Below are positions 45,611 through 53,452 of a stretch of 64,000 nucleotides of DNA, one piece after another (position 1 is the first letter of the stretch; each line of letters starts with the position of its first letter). The notes beneath the pieces are model-generated. The model worked only from the letters and a program-made list of their open reading frames with translations, did no database searches and was not told the origin of the DNA. The DNA is taken from contig OZ253669.1 in the NCBI GenBank assembly GCA_965263375.1, positions 496,001-560,000 of the forward strand, written 5' to 3'. This stretch comes from JAJFFW01 sp965263375 (GTDB lineage Bacteria; Pseudomonadota; Alphaproteobacteria; Caulobacterales; Parvularculaceae). The translations under genes were made by a program, and so were the position numbers.

Positions 45611-46984
45611 TTAAGAACTTGGCTCGAATTTCGTTGTCATTGTGACAAGCTCCTCAGCCGCCGTCGGGTGAAGAGCGCATGTCTCATCAAATTGTGATTT
45701 GGTGACGCCCGCTTTAACCGCAATAGCGATACATTGGATCATCTCTGGGGCGCCTTCTCCAACAATATGGCACCCGACAACTTTGTCTGTTTCCGCATCT
45801 ACAACGAGCTTCATTAAAGTTCGTTGCTCGCTGCCGGATAAGGTGTTTTTCATCTGACGGAAGTCGGTTTTGTAGATATCAACTTTCGAGAATTTTTCCC
45901 GCGCCTCATGTTCGGCATACCCAACAGATCCAACAGGCGGCTGACAGAAAACAGCCTTGGCGATATAGGCGTAATCCATCTTTTGGTCTTTACCGTTAAA
46001 CTCGGTTTCTGCAAAGGCTGCTCCTTCGCGAATGGCGACAGGTGTTAAGTTGACCCGGTCCGTTACATCACCAACGGCAAAAATATTGTCGACATTTGTT
46101 TTTGAGTATTCATCGACAATCACCGCACCGCGTTTGTTTAGTTCAACCCCAGCATTTTCTAAGCCAAGACCTTGAGTATAGGGCGAGCGGCCAACCGCCC
46201 AGAAGACGAGGTCGGCGTCAAGCGTGTCGCCATTGGCAAGGTGAATGCGCTTATCATCCCCGCCCAAATCTTCAATCTTAGTGAAAATCGTTTCTGTGAT
46301 GATGTTAACGCCAAGACGGCGTGTTTCTTCCATGACTTGGGCTGACACGTCTTCGTCGAAATAGCGCAATAAGTCCTTGCCGCGGTAAACCAGACTGACT
46401 TCAGCGCCGAGGCCTTTAAAGATGCAAGCGAACTCAATCGCGATATACCCCCCGCCAGCGACCACAACATGCTTTGGCAATTTGTCTAAGTGGAAGACTT
46501 CGTTGGATGTAACGCCAAGCTCATACCCTTGAATAGTCTCATCGCGCCATGGGGCGCCACCGGTCGCGATCAAGATTTTTTCTGCTGTAACATCGCGGTT
46601 TTCATTGACGAGATGCACGGTGTGCTTGTCTTTTAAGATCGCACGGCTTTCAAAAATTTCAACACCAGCTTTGTTCAAATTACGGATGTATATTTGATTT
46701 AGCCGGTCAATCTCAGCGTCTTTGTTTTTAATAAGGGTTGACCAGTTAAAGGTTGGGTCCCCTGCTGTCCAGCCAAAGCCTTTTGCGTCTTCATACATAT
46801 GGCTAAACTCAGATGCGTAGACCATCAATTTTTTTGGCACGCACCCACGGATAACACATGTGCCGCCGACACGATATTCTTCGGCGACGCCAACGCGCGC
46901 GCCATATGTTGCAGCGAGGCGAGAAGCGCGCACCCCGCCGGACCCTGCGCCAATAGTGAAAAGATCATAATCGTAAGTCGTCAT
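45611..46984 (-). CDS. gor: glutathione-disulfide reductase
   Basis: FAD/NADPH disulfide reductase of 457 residues. The FAD motif IGAGSGGVRASRLAA begins near residue 11 and the redox-active pair is Cys43/Cys48 in GGTCVIRGCVPKK, the glutathione reductase form. VVVAGGGYIAIEFA is the NADPH-binding fold and CALHPTAAEELVTM is the C-terminal catalytic His motif. It keeps glutathione reduced, complementing the OxyR/AhpC system in this window. A small gene of unknown function and rpiA lie upstream on the same strand. Confidence 0.95.
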   Translation of the reverse strand: MTTYDYDLFTIGAGSGGVRASRLAATYGARVGVAEEYRVGGTCVIRGCVPKKLMVYASEFSHMYEDAKGFGWTAGDPTFNWSTLIKNKDAEIDRLNQIYIRNLNKAGVEIFESRAILKDKHTVHLVNENRDVTAEKILIATGGAPWRDETIQGYELGVTSNEVFHLDKLPKHVVVAGGGYIAIEFACIFKGLGAEVSLVYRGKDLLRYFDEDVSAQVMEETRRLGVNIITETIFTKIEDLGGDDKRIHLANGDTLDADLVFWAVGRSPYTQGLGLENAGVELNKRGAVIVDEYSKTNVDNIFAVGDVTDRVNLTPVAIREGAAFAETEFNGKDQKMDYAYIAKAVFCQPPVGSVGYAEHEAREKFSKVDIYKTDFRQMKNTLSGSEQRTLMKLVVDAETDKVVGCHIVGEGAPEMIQCIAIAVKAGVTKSQFDETCALHPTAAEELVTMTTKFEPSS

Positions 46985-46996
46985 TGCACAGCCCTT

Positions 46997-47509
46997 TTAT
47001 ACGGGAAGAAACCCGATGCCCGTTTTGAAGCGAGCATCATTAAATTCCATGATTTCTAATGTGAAAGTTTCTAAAAATTCTTTGTGAATAGCTTCAAAGA
47101 CCGGTGTAAGGGCCCCTTCAAACGCGAGCGGGACCTTAATGGCTGGGCGAGCCGCCACAAAAACGATAAATTGGTCGCCGGTAATTTCAACAGCGACCAC
47201 CGTGCGCAACCACAAGGCGCCAGTATCTTCTGCATTTCCAACAATGAGCGATAGTCCAAAACGGATTGGTTCCAGGATTATGACTTCACGGCTGTGAAAG
47301 CTAAAGGCCTCATCACCGTAATCTTGACGCGGATCAAAGGGCCCCTCAATAGGGACGGCCGCGACGCTGGTCGGTTCACAACCAAGATACGCCGGCAATC
47401 CATCAATAACAGCATCGGAAAAAGCACGGCACTTTAAAAGGTTCTTGAAAGCCGCCTGGCCGTAGTCGAAGACAGCTTGTTGGAGTTCTTTGAATTTAGT
47501 CTCGCTCAT
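46997..47509 (-). CDS. conserved hypothetical protein between rpiA and gor
   Basis: Soluble protein of 170 residues from ATG 47509 (GAGG six bases upstream); the longer frame starts at TTG 47524. No signal peptide or membrane segment. It has a helical N-terminus, a beta-rich middle (FGLSLIVGNAEDTGALWLRTVVAVEI) and a helical C-terminus. I recognise no named domain. Its stop lies only 12 bases before gor, suggesting an rpiA-hypothetical-gor unit. Confidence 0.7.
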   Translation of the reverse strand: MSETKFKELQQAVFDYGQAAFKNLLKCRAFSDAVIDGLPAYLGCEPTSVAAVPIEGPFDPRQDYGDEAFSFHSREVIILEPIRFGLSLIVGNAEDTGALWLRTVVAVEITGDQFIVFVAARPAIKVPLAFEGALTPVFEAIHKEFLETFTLEIMEFNDARFKTGIGFLPV

Positions 47510-47631
47510 GGGCGCCTCGCTCAATTTGCCTTATCTAACTGCCCGGCCGCGTGTCCGCCAGTGCGCTCTACTAAATGTGATGATCCACGCCGTCCACCGA
47601 TCATGTTATGATAGGCGTCTTGGCGCAGATT

Positions 47632-48330
47632 TTAAGCGTCAATCACGTCTATTCCATCCACGCTGGCAAGAATCGCTTGATCTGTCATGTCAACAAACAG
47701 GCCATGTTCAACAATGCCGGGCAATCGATGCAGGGCTTCGTCAAGCGATTTTGGATCGTCAATCCGCCCAAGCTTGCAATCGACAATAAAGTTGCCGCCA
47801 TCGGTCAATAAATAGGGGCCGGGTTTGGCGGCCCGGAGTGATATTTGAGGGTTTTTAAAGCCAAGTTCGCTTAAAGTCTCGCGCAACCGCCGCACTGTCA
47901 GCGCCCAAGAAAACTGCTCAATTTCTACAGGAAGGGGGAAAGCCCCAAGATGAGAGACTTTTTTAGAGCCATCGGCAATCACAACAAACCGCTTTGCAGC
48001 TTCAGCGATAATTTTTTCGCGCAATAAGGCTGCGCCGCCGCCTTTGATGAGCGCTAATTGAGGGCCAACTTCATCGGCGCCATCAACCGCTAGGTCGATC
48101 AGGGTCGTCTCATCCGGCTCAATAATGTCGATGCCGGCGGCAAGGGCCTGCGTTTCGGTTGTCTTAGAGCTTGGGATTGCTGAGATGGAAAGGCCATCGC
48201 GCACTTTCTCTCCCACAAGGTCGATGAAGTGCGCTGCGGTTGATCCGGTGCCTAAGCCCAAAACCATATTATCTTCGACGAGTGCGACGGCTTTTTCTGC
48301 CGCTGCTCTTTTTAACTGGTCTGCATCCAT
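47632..48330 (-). CDS. rpiA: ribose-5-phosphate isomerase A
   Basis: Pentose-phosphate enzyme of 232 residues interconverting ribose-5- and ribulose-5-phosphate. GLGTGSTAAHFIDLVG, the catalytic VDGADEVGPQLALIKGGGAALLREKI and NFIVDCKLGRID are characteristic. It starts 17 bases after the glmU stop. Across many Alphaproteobacteria rpiA, gor and gph are close together, as here. Confidence 0.95.
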   Translation of the reverse strand: MDADQLKRAAAEKAVALVEDNMVLGLGTGSTAAHFIDLVGEKVRDGLSISAIPSSKTTETQALAAGIDIIEPDETTLIDLAVDGADEVGPQLALIKGGGAALLREKIIAEAAKRFVVIADGSKKVSHLGAFPLPVEIEQFSWALTVRRLRETLSELGFKNPQISLRAAKPGPYLLTDGGNFIVDCKLGRIDDPKSLDEALHRLPGIVEHGLFVDMTDQAILASVDGIDVIDA

Positions 48331-48347
48331 TGCTTTTCTTTCGCTAA

Positions 48348-49745
48348 TTAGTCATCGCCATTGGCTTTACGGAAGCGGGCGCCCCACCCCTCAATCATCG
48401 CTTGGCGCCCGCGCGCAACGGCGAGGGAATCTTTGTCGACATCCTTTGTAATGACAGAGCCAGACCCGACATAAGCGCCGTCGCCGATTTTTACTGGCGC
48501 GACGAGCGCGGAGTTTGATCCGATAAAGGCGTCAGCGCCAATTTCCGTCTTGTGTTTTTTGTAACCGTCATAATTGCAGGTGATTGTGCCTGCGCCAATG
48601 TTTGCTCGCGCACCAATGCTCGCGTCACCAATATAGGTAAGGTGGCTGACTTTTGCATCGGCCCCGATTTCGGCTTTTTTGACTTCTACAAAGTTTCCCA
48701 CTTTTGCGATCTCGCCAAGTTTTGCTCCGGGGCGCAGGCGAGCATATGGCCCGACACTGGCGCCGCGCCCGACATAAGCGCCTTCAAGGTGGGAGTTCGC
48801 CTTGATGATTGCGTCTTCCTCAATTTCGACCCCGGGGCCGAAAAAAACATTCGGTTCAATCACGACGTCATTGGCAATTTTAGTGTCAAAACTAAAATAT
48901 GTTGTTTGCGGATCAATAAGGGTAACGCCAGCCGCCATCACTTCTTGGCGTTTGCGTTCTTGGTATATTTTTTCTGCGGCGCTCAGCTCTGCACGAGAAT
49001 TAACACCCAGAACTTCGTCAGCGCTTACCTCTTGTATGGCGCAGGCGACCCCCTCCTGTCTGGCGATCGCAATCAAGTCTGTTAGATAGTATTCCCCGTT
49101 TGCGTTTGCGGTTGTCAGCTGCGGGAGGCTGCGGCGAAGAAAACCCGCCTCGATCGCCATGACACCGGAATTGCAAAGGGGGATGGCAAGCTCGTCATCT
49201 GTTGCGTCCTTTGCTTCCACGATTGCGCAAAGCGCGCCAGAAGCATCTTGTTTCAAACGGCCGTATGCGCCTGGGTTTTCCGGTCGAAATCCTAAAACGG
49301 CAGCGCCTTTACCAACAGCTTTTTGGGCCAGTGCAGCCATAGTATCCGATTGCACAAGCGGTGTATCGGCGTAAAGCACAAGAATAACGCCTGAAAAACC
49401 TTCAAGCGCCGGTAACGCTTTTGCGACCGCGTCGCCTGTGCCTTGAGGTGGGTCTTGCAGCGCGGTTAGGACGTCATCGCCTGATTGTATGGCGGCCGCT
49501 TCAACCATCTTGCCATTGGCGCCATAGACCACTACCCGTTTTTGAGGGGCCAGAGCGTGGCTTGCGCTTAATACATGGTCCAACATGGTTTGGCCGGCGA
49601 TTTTGTGCAGAACCTTTGGGGTCTTCGACTTCATTCGCGAGCCTTGGCCAGCGGCCAAGATTACAATCGCGAGCGATGTTTCTTGCTGCTCATCGCCAGG
49701 GCGCGCGGGGTCTATCGAAGTTGGTGATATGGGGGGCGTTGTCAT
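48348..49745 (-). CDS. glmU: bifunctional UDP-N-acetylglucosamine pyrophosphorylase/glucosamine-1-phosphate N-acetyltransferase
   Basis: Enzyme of 465 residues making UDP-GlcNAc for peptidoglycan and lipopolysaccharide. The N-terminal uridyltransferase domain has LAAGQGSRMKSKTPKVLHKIAG and VILVLYADTPLV. The C-terminal half is a left-handed hexapeptide-repeat beta-helix (for example GARANIGAGTITCNYDG and KIGDGAYVGSGSVITKD). I chose ATG 49745, since the frame upstream to 49772 has no initiator with a ribosome binding site. An IS element begins about 90 bases upstream, possibly replacing part of the original promoter. Confidence 0.96.
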   Translation of the reverse strand: MTTPPISPTSIDPARPGDEQQETSLAIVILAAGQGSRMKSKTPKVLHKIAGQTMLDHVLSASHALAPQKRVVVYGANGKMVEAAAIQSGDDVLTALQDPPQGTGDAVAKALPALEGFSGVILVLYADTPLVQSDTMAALAQKAVGKGAAVLGFRPENPGAYGRLKQDASGALCAIVEAKDATDDELAIPLCNSGVMAIEAGFLRRSLPQLTTANANGEYYLTDLIAIARQEGVACAIQEVSADEVLGVNSRAELSAAEKIYQERKRQEVMAAGVTLIDPQTTYFSFDTKIANDVVIEPNVFFGPGVEIEEDAIIKANSHLEGAYVGRGASVGPYARLRPGAKLGEIAKVGNFVEVKKAEIGADAKVSHLTYIGDASIGARANIGAGTITCNYDGYKKHKTEIGADAFIGSNSALVAPVKIGDGAYVGSGSVITKDVDKDSLAVARGRQAMIEGWGARFRKANGDD

Positions 49746-49854
49746 TATCAGCGCTCTTAAAAAGCAGGCCAAAGGGCCCAGATGGTCTGCGTCTTTTCCC
49801 CCGTATCGACCAGCTTGTAAATGGTCTGGTCAGCGGACTCAAAGGGTCGACGCA

Positions 49855-49886
49855 ACGCTCCTTCTTTGAAAGCAAAGAAGGAGCGT
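49855..49886 (+). promoter_or_regulatory. hairpin sequestering the transposase ribosome binding site
   Basis: A perfect 14-bp stem (49855-49868 with 49873-49886) has a 4-base loop. The right arm contains AAGGAG (49878-49883), which lies ten bases before ATG 49894. Transcripts entering from outside the element would fold this stem and hide the ribosome binding site, while a transcript starting within it would not. This is a known way for insertion elements to limit read-through expression. Confidence 0.65.
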
Positions 49887-49893
49887 TTACACA

Positions 49894-51056
49894 ATGGCAA
49901 GGAAGCCGCGTCGATGTTTAACTATTGAACAGACTGAAGACCTTTGGGCTAGATGGAGCCGAGGGGAATCGTTAAAGGCGATGGTCGCGCATTCGATAAG
50001 ACATCTTCCGCCATCTATCTGGTTCTCTCGCGGACAGGAGGGATGCGACCACCTGAATGGAAGCGACATCCAAAGTCTCTGAATCTCAACGAACGTGAAG
50101 AGATTTCCCGCGGGCTTGCGCAAGGGCAGAGTATCCGTGCGATTGCCGAGGCCGTCGGGCGAGATGCTTCAACCGTAAGCCGTGAAGTATGTCGTAATGG
50201 TGGGCGCACCGCCTATCGAGCAGCCAACGCAGAGCAACGCGCTTGGGATGCATCAAGGCGGCCAAAAGCGTGTAAACTTGCTGGCAACAGATGGCTTCGG
50301 CGCACGGTGATCGAGAAGTTGAAAATCAATTGGTCACCAGAGCAGATAGCTGGTTGGCTGAAACGGGAGTTCGCCGATGATGAGGATAAACGGGTGTCCC
50401 ATGAGGCCATCTACAAGAGCCTATTCATTCAGGCGCGCGGCGTACTGAAGAAAGAACTCATGGCGTATTTGCGATCAAAGCGCACAATCCGGAGATCGCG
50501 CCATTCAACCAGCAAAGGGGCTTCACGCGGGCAGATCGTTGATGCTGAATCCATTTGCGAACGTCACCCTTCTATTGAAGACCGGGCTATTCCCGGTCAT
50601 TGGGAAGGCGACCTCATTGCTAGAACAGGAAGAAGCTATATCGCAACACTAGTGGAAAGGCACTACAGATATTGTCTGCTAGTGAAAGTAGATAGTAAAA
50701 ACACGGATGAGGTCGTGTCAGCACTTATTCGGCAAGCCAAAAGTATGCCAGCACATTTGCTTAAATCCTTGACTTGGGATCTAGGCTTGGAGATGGCCGC
50801 GCACCGGAAATTCTCAGAAGCAATGGATGTCGATGTTTATTTTTGCGACCCACAAAGCCCTTGGCAACGCGGTTCCAATGAGAACACCAACCGATTGCTG
50901 CGGCAATATTTTCCAAAACGGACAGATTTATCGGTGCACTCACAAGCAGATTTGGATGAAGTCGCCGAGGAGCTTAATGCTAGACCCAGAAAGACGCTTG
51001 GGTACTATACGCCTAGTGAAAAATTCATCGATAAGGCTCTGACATGTCACGATTAA
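49894..51056 (+). pseudogene. IS30-family transposase with one-base frameshift near the N-terminus
   Basis: DDE transposase of about 388 residues if the frame is repaired. The first frame from ATG 49894 gives MARKPRRCLTIEQTEDLWAR and continues to SLKA near 49980, then becomes unrelated and stops at 50082. The -1 frame carries on as GRAFDKTSSAIYLVLSRTGG, then NLNEREEISRGLAQGQSIRAIAEAV (the IS30 HTH), and the catalytic domain with GHWEGDLI (first Asp), a later FCDPQSPWQRGSNENTNRLLRQYFP (second Asp and Glu). A base appears missing after 49982. An internal ATG at 49953 in the second frame could give a protein lacking the first 20 residues or so of the normal N-terminus. Confidence 0.85.
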
Positions 51057-51514
51057 CGCTTCTATCATTTCTTGGTTTGCTTTCGGTTGCACTCTTTGCT
51101 TGCGTCTCGGTTTCAGAGAATAGTTCGACAAAGATATGTCCGTCGCCCAACTCATTGAAAGCAAGTGGGATTCCTTCAGCTTTTTCATTTGTCCCGAATG
51201 ACGGGACAAATGCGTTGGATTTTTCAAAGGTTATCGACTTTGACACGGCTCGACTGGATCAGAAAAGCGCCGTTATAATTGATGAAAAAGTCGCTGAAGC
51301 GGATTTTGCAATGTGTTTATATGATAACACAATTGTCACAGAAAAAGGAACGATGCCATTTTTCGTCATTAAGACTACTGAAGGCAGCAAAGTATCAGTA
51401 GATTTCAGAAACTCTAAATGGAGTGGGTTTTGTTGGGGCCCAGAAGACGAACAAAATGGGTGTATAGTTGTTTGCCACCGTGACCATAAAGCGTGTGAAT
51501 TCAAACTACAGTAA
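51044..51514 (+). CDS. cargo lipoprotein of the IS30-like element, unknown function
   Basis: Protein of 156 residues. The signal peptide (SRLTLLSFLGLLSVALFAC) ends with Cys20 in a lipobox, so it should be anchored to a membrane. The mature part is rich in charged residues and has several more cysteines, including FCWGPEDEQNGC and VVCHRDHKACEF near the end. The start ATG 51044 overlaps the end of the transposase gene by 13 bases and the TAA stop (51512-51514) touches the right terminal repeat, so the gene lies wholly within the element. I do not recognise the family. Confidence 0.75.
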   Translation: MSRLTLLSFLGLLSVALFACVSVSENSSTKICPSPNSLKASGIPSAFSFVPNDGTNALDFSKVIDFDTARLDQKSAVIIDEKVAEADFAMCLYDNTIVTEKGTMPFFVIKTTEGSKVSVDFRNSKWSGFCWGPEDEQNGCIVVCHRDHKACEFKLQ

Positions 51515-51612
51515 GCGTTGCGCTGACCGTTTGAGTCCGCCTCTAATGACGGATATTCGCTTTTTGGAACAAAAACGGATAAGCCTACCCCTGTAATAGG
51601 GGTGGGTGGATA

Positions 51613-52287
51613 GTGACCGAATTAGAAGATGTCGCCGTGATTTTTGATTTAGACGGTACTCTTATCGATACCGCGGGTGATCTTGCGGCGTCCATGAATG
51701 ATGTTTTAGCCAAGAACGGGCGTGAAATTCTGGACCCATCCGAGGTGCGGGGCATGGTTGGCCGTGGTGCGCGTGCGATCTTGAGGGAGGGGTTTGCGCG
51801 CACTGGCGCGCCTGCTGAAGAGGCGGATTTGGATGCTTATGTTGCATCCTTTTTGGATCATTATATGGCCAACATTGCGGTTACATCGCGTCCTTTTGAG
51901 GGGGCCGTTGAGGCGATGGATGGGTTATGTAAAGCGGGCGCGCGCTTGGCGATTTGCACCAATAAAAGGGAAGGGCCCGCCGTCACGCTTATCAATAAGC
52001 TTGGGCTTGCAGATTACTTTGATGTGATTGTCGGTTCAGATACGACAACGGCGGCAAAGCCTGATCCGACCCCTGTGCAATTATGTTTAGAAAAAACAAA
52101 CTGTACGCAGGGCGTATTTATTGGCGATAGCGATACAGATATTAAGGCTGCGCTCGCCGCTAACATGCCGTGTTTATTGCATAGACAAGGGTACGGCCCC
52201 ACCGAAATGGCGGGCAGCGCTTTTGCTGTTTTTGATTGCTACAAAGATTTATTTAATCTTGTTTCTCGAAGCCGAACAGCAATCTGA
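51613..52287 (+). CDS. gph: phosphoglycolate phosphatase (HAD family)
   Basis: HAD hydrolase of 224 residues. Motif I is VIFDLDGTLIDTAGDL, motif II ICTNKREG, and motif IV FIGDSDTDIKAALAA. The cap domain (residues 18-85) suits subclass I phosphoglycolate phosphatases. The start GTG 51613 is preceded by GGTGG. It removes 2-phosphoglycolate arising from DNA repair. Its promoter region may be altered by the IS element ending 74 bases upstream. Confidence 0.9.
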   Translation: MTELEDVAVIFDLDGTLIDTAGDLAASMNDVLAKNGREILDPSEVRGMVGRGARAILREGFARTGAPAEEADLDAYVASFLDHYMANIAVTSRPFEGAVEAMDGLCKAGARLAICTNKREGPAVTLINKLGLADYFDVIVGSDTTTAAKPDPTPVQLCLEKTNCTQGVFIGDSDTDIKAALAANMPCLLHRQGYGPTEMAGSAFAVFDCYKDLFNLVSRSRTAI

Positions 52288-52301
52288 TCGACCACGAAAT
52301 G

Positions 52302-52336
52302 GGCCTTCCGCCAAAATAAAAGCGGAAAGCCTTTTG
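52302..52336 (+). terminator. imperfect rho-independent terminator after gph
   Basis: A 10-bp stem with one mismatch (52302-52311 with 52322-52331) encloses 10 bases and is followed by TTTTG. It lies 15 bases after the gph stop. Confidence 0.6.
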
Positions 52337-52358
52337 TTAGCACATTGTACAAGTTTAT

Positions 52359-52559
52359 TTAGATAGGGGCTTGTTCTACGATGCGGCGAGGCATGCCGTT
52401 GACCATATCGCTGCGTAGATCGATACGGGCTGAGCGCATCGTTGAAACGAATCCCTCTCTGCGGGTTTCAAAGTCTACATCAAACCCTCGTTTGCGCCAA
52501 AACTCTTCAATTTTTGTCGCTAGGCGGCGCGCGCCTTCTTCTGTGCAGAGATCAGACAT
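52359..52559 (-). CDS. small conserved hypothetical protein
   Basis: Protein of 66 residues from ATG 52559; GTG 52568 is an alternative. MSDLCTEEGARRLATKIEEFW begins a helical N-terminal half and the C-terminal half has RIDLRSDMVNGMPRR. Similar short proteins of this form occur in Alphaproteobacteria without known function. It is divergent from the XRE regulator and shares its promoter region. Confidence 0.65.
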   Translation of the reverse strand: MSDLCTEEGARRLATKIEEFWRKRGFDVDFETRREGFVSTMRSARIDLRSDMVNGMPRRIVEQAPI

Positions 52560-52683
52560 AGTGGACACTTTCCTTAATGAATGATTTGTCGATTTCTTAA
52601 GGATATCAGTATGACTTATTTCATATCAAGAAAAAAAGTTTTGCAGCTGCTAAAAAAATGCTCAAAACACGAAATAACTGTGT

Positions 52684-52708
52684 AATATGTGGTTTTTAAG
52701 CACATATT
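52684..52708. promoter_or_regulatory. inverted repeat AATATGTG-N9-CACATATT, candidate operator
   Basis: A perfect 8-bp inverted repeat with a 9-base spacer lies in the spacer between the small hypothetical gene and the XRE regulator, 54 bases before the latter's ATG. It is a good candidate for autoregulation by the regulator. Binding is inferred. Confidence 0.5.
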
Positions 52709-52761
52709 CACAATTGCGGCATCGAGCTATATAAGATAAACTTATAAAAAAGGAGAGCGCA

Positions 52762-53439
52762 ATGCCGCAAAACTTGCCGCGAATTCCCGATCGAAAGCAG
52801 CAAACACCCCAATCCATTGGCGAAAGAGTGCGAACCGCGCGCAAGGCGTTAAACCTCAATCAGGCTGAGCTTGCCGCCCGCTTAGGGGTGACGCAGCCAG
52901 CTGTTGCAAACTGGGAGAGTGGTCAACATGACCCTCGGCGGCTTGTCCTGGCGAAGCTAGCCAATGTCCTTGATGTCTCTCTTGATTGGCTGGCTGCTGG
53001 CGCGCGATCCCCATTTGAAGCGGACAAGCACCCAGCTGCAGCTTATTTGCGCCGTCCTATCGTGCAGGTGCCGGTAATCACCATGCAAAATGCGGCGTTG
53101 TTTTTAGAAAATACGGCTGAAGATCCTCATGTGTATGCTGAGGATTATTTTCCTTTCACCACAAGTTTGCAAAAAATCTTCAGTGTCATGGTTACAGATG
53201 ATGCAATGGACGCCGTGTTTAGCGAAGGGGTTGTGACAACTGTCGATTATACAGACAGGAGACTGATTGATGGTGCATTTTACCTTGTTATGATTGGGGA
53301 TCAGCCGCTTATTCGCCAGGCGCGCGCTAATCCGAATCGGGTTGAGACCCGGTGTTTGACAAGGGAACCAGATATTATTTTAATTAACCCTGAGCAACAA
53401 ATTATCGGCCGGGTCGTCATTGCAATTCGGATATTTTAG
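52762..53439 (+). CDS. XRE regulator with inactive LexA/S24-like C-terminal domain
   Basis: Protein of 225 residues with a Cro/C1-type HTH (residues 18-78, LNQAELAARLGVTQPAVANWESGQ) and a C-terminal S24 peptidase-like fold (about 125-220). The segment VMVTDDAMDAVFSEGVVTTVD stands where S24 proteins read V.GDSM.P.f..GD.v.vd; the nucleophilic Ser is replaced by Ala, so self-cleavage is not expected. It is therefore probably a dimerising repressor without SOS-type cleavage. AAGGAG precedes ATG 52762. No phage genes are nearby. Confidence 0.82.
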   Translation: MPQNLPRIPDRKQQTPQSIGERVRTARKALNLNQAELAARLGVTQPAVANWESGQHDPRRLVLAKLANVLDVSLDWLAAGARSPFEADKHPAAAYLRRPIVQVPVITMQNAALFLENTAEDPHVYAEDYFPFTTSLQKIFSVMVTDDAMDAVFSEGVVTTVDYTDRRLIDGAFYLVMIGDQPLIRQARANPNRVETRCLTREPDIILINPEQQIIGRVVIAIRIF

Positions 53440-53452
53440 CGCAACAGTATTG

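Larger units (their letters stand above)
49835..51538 (+). mobile_element. IS30-like insertion element with cargo lipoprotein gene
   Basis: About 1.70 kb bounded by 25-bp imperfect inverted repeats: left 49835-49859 and right 51514-51538, 22 of 25 matching (outer GGACTCAAA, inner CGCAACGCT). GC flanks both outer ends, consistent with a 2-bp target duplication, although such a short match is weak. It contains an IS30-type transposase (frameshifted near its start) and a lipoprotein gene that ends on the right repeat. IS30 elements are usually about 1.0-1.25 kb; the extra length equals the cargo gene. It is inserted between the divergent glmU and gph genes. Confidence 0.85.

Noticed and set aside
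52762..53439. LexA or a prophage CI repressor
   Set aside because: The catalytic Ser is absent, and no SOS boxes or phage genes were seen nearby.
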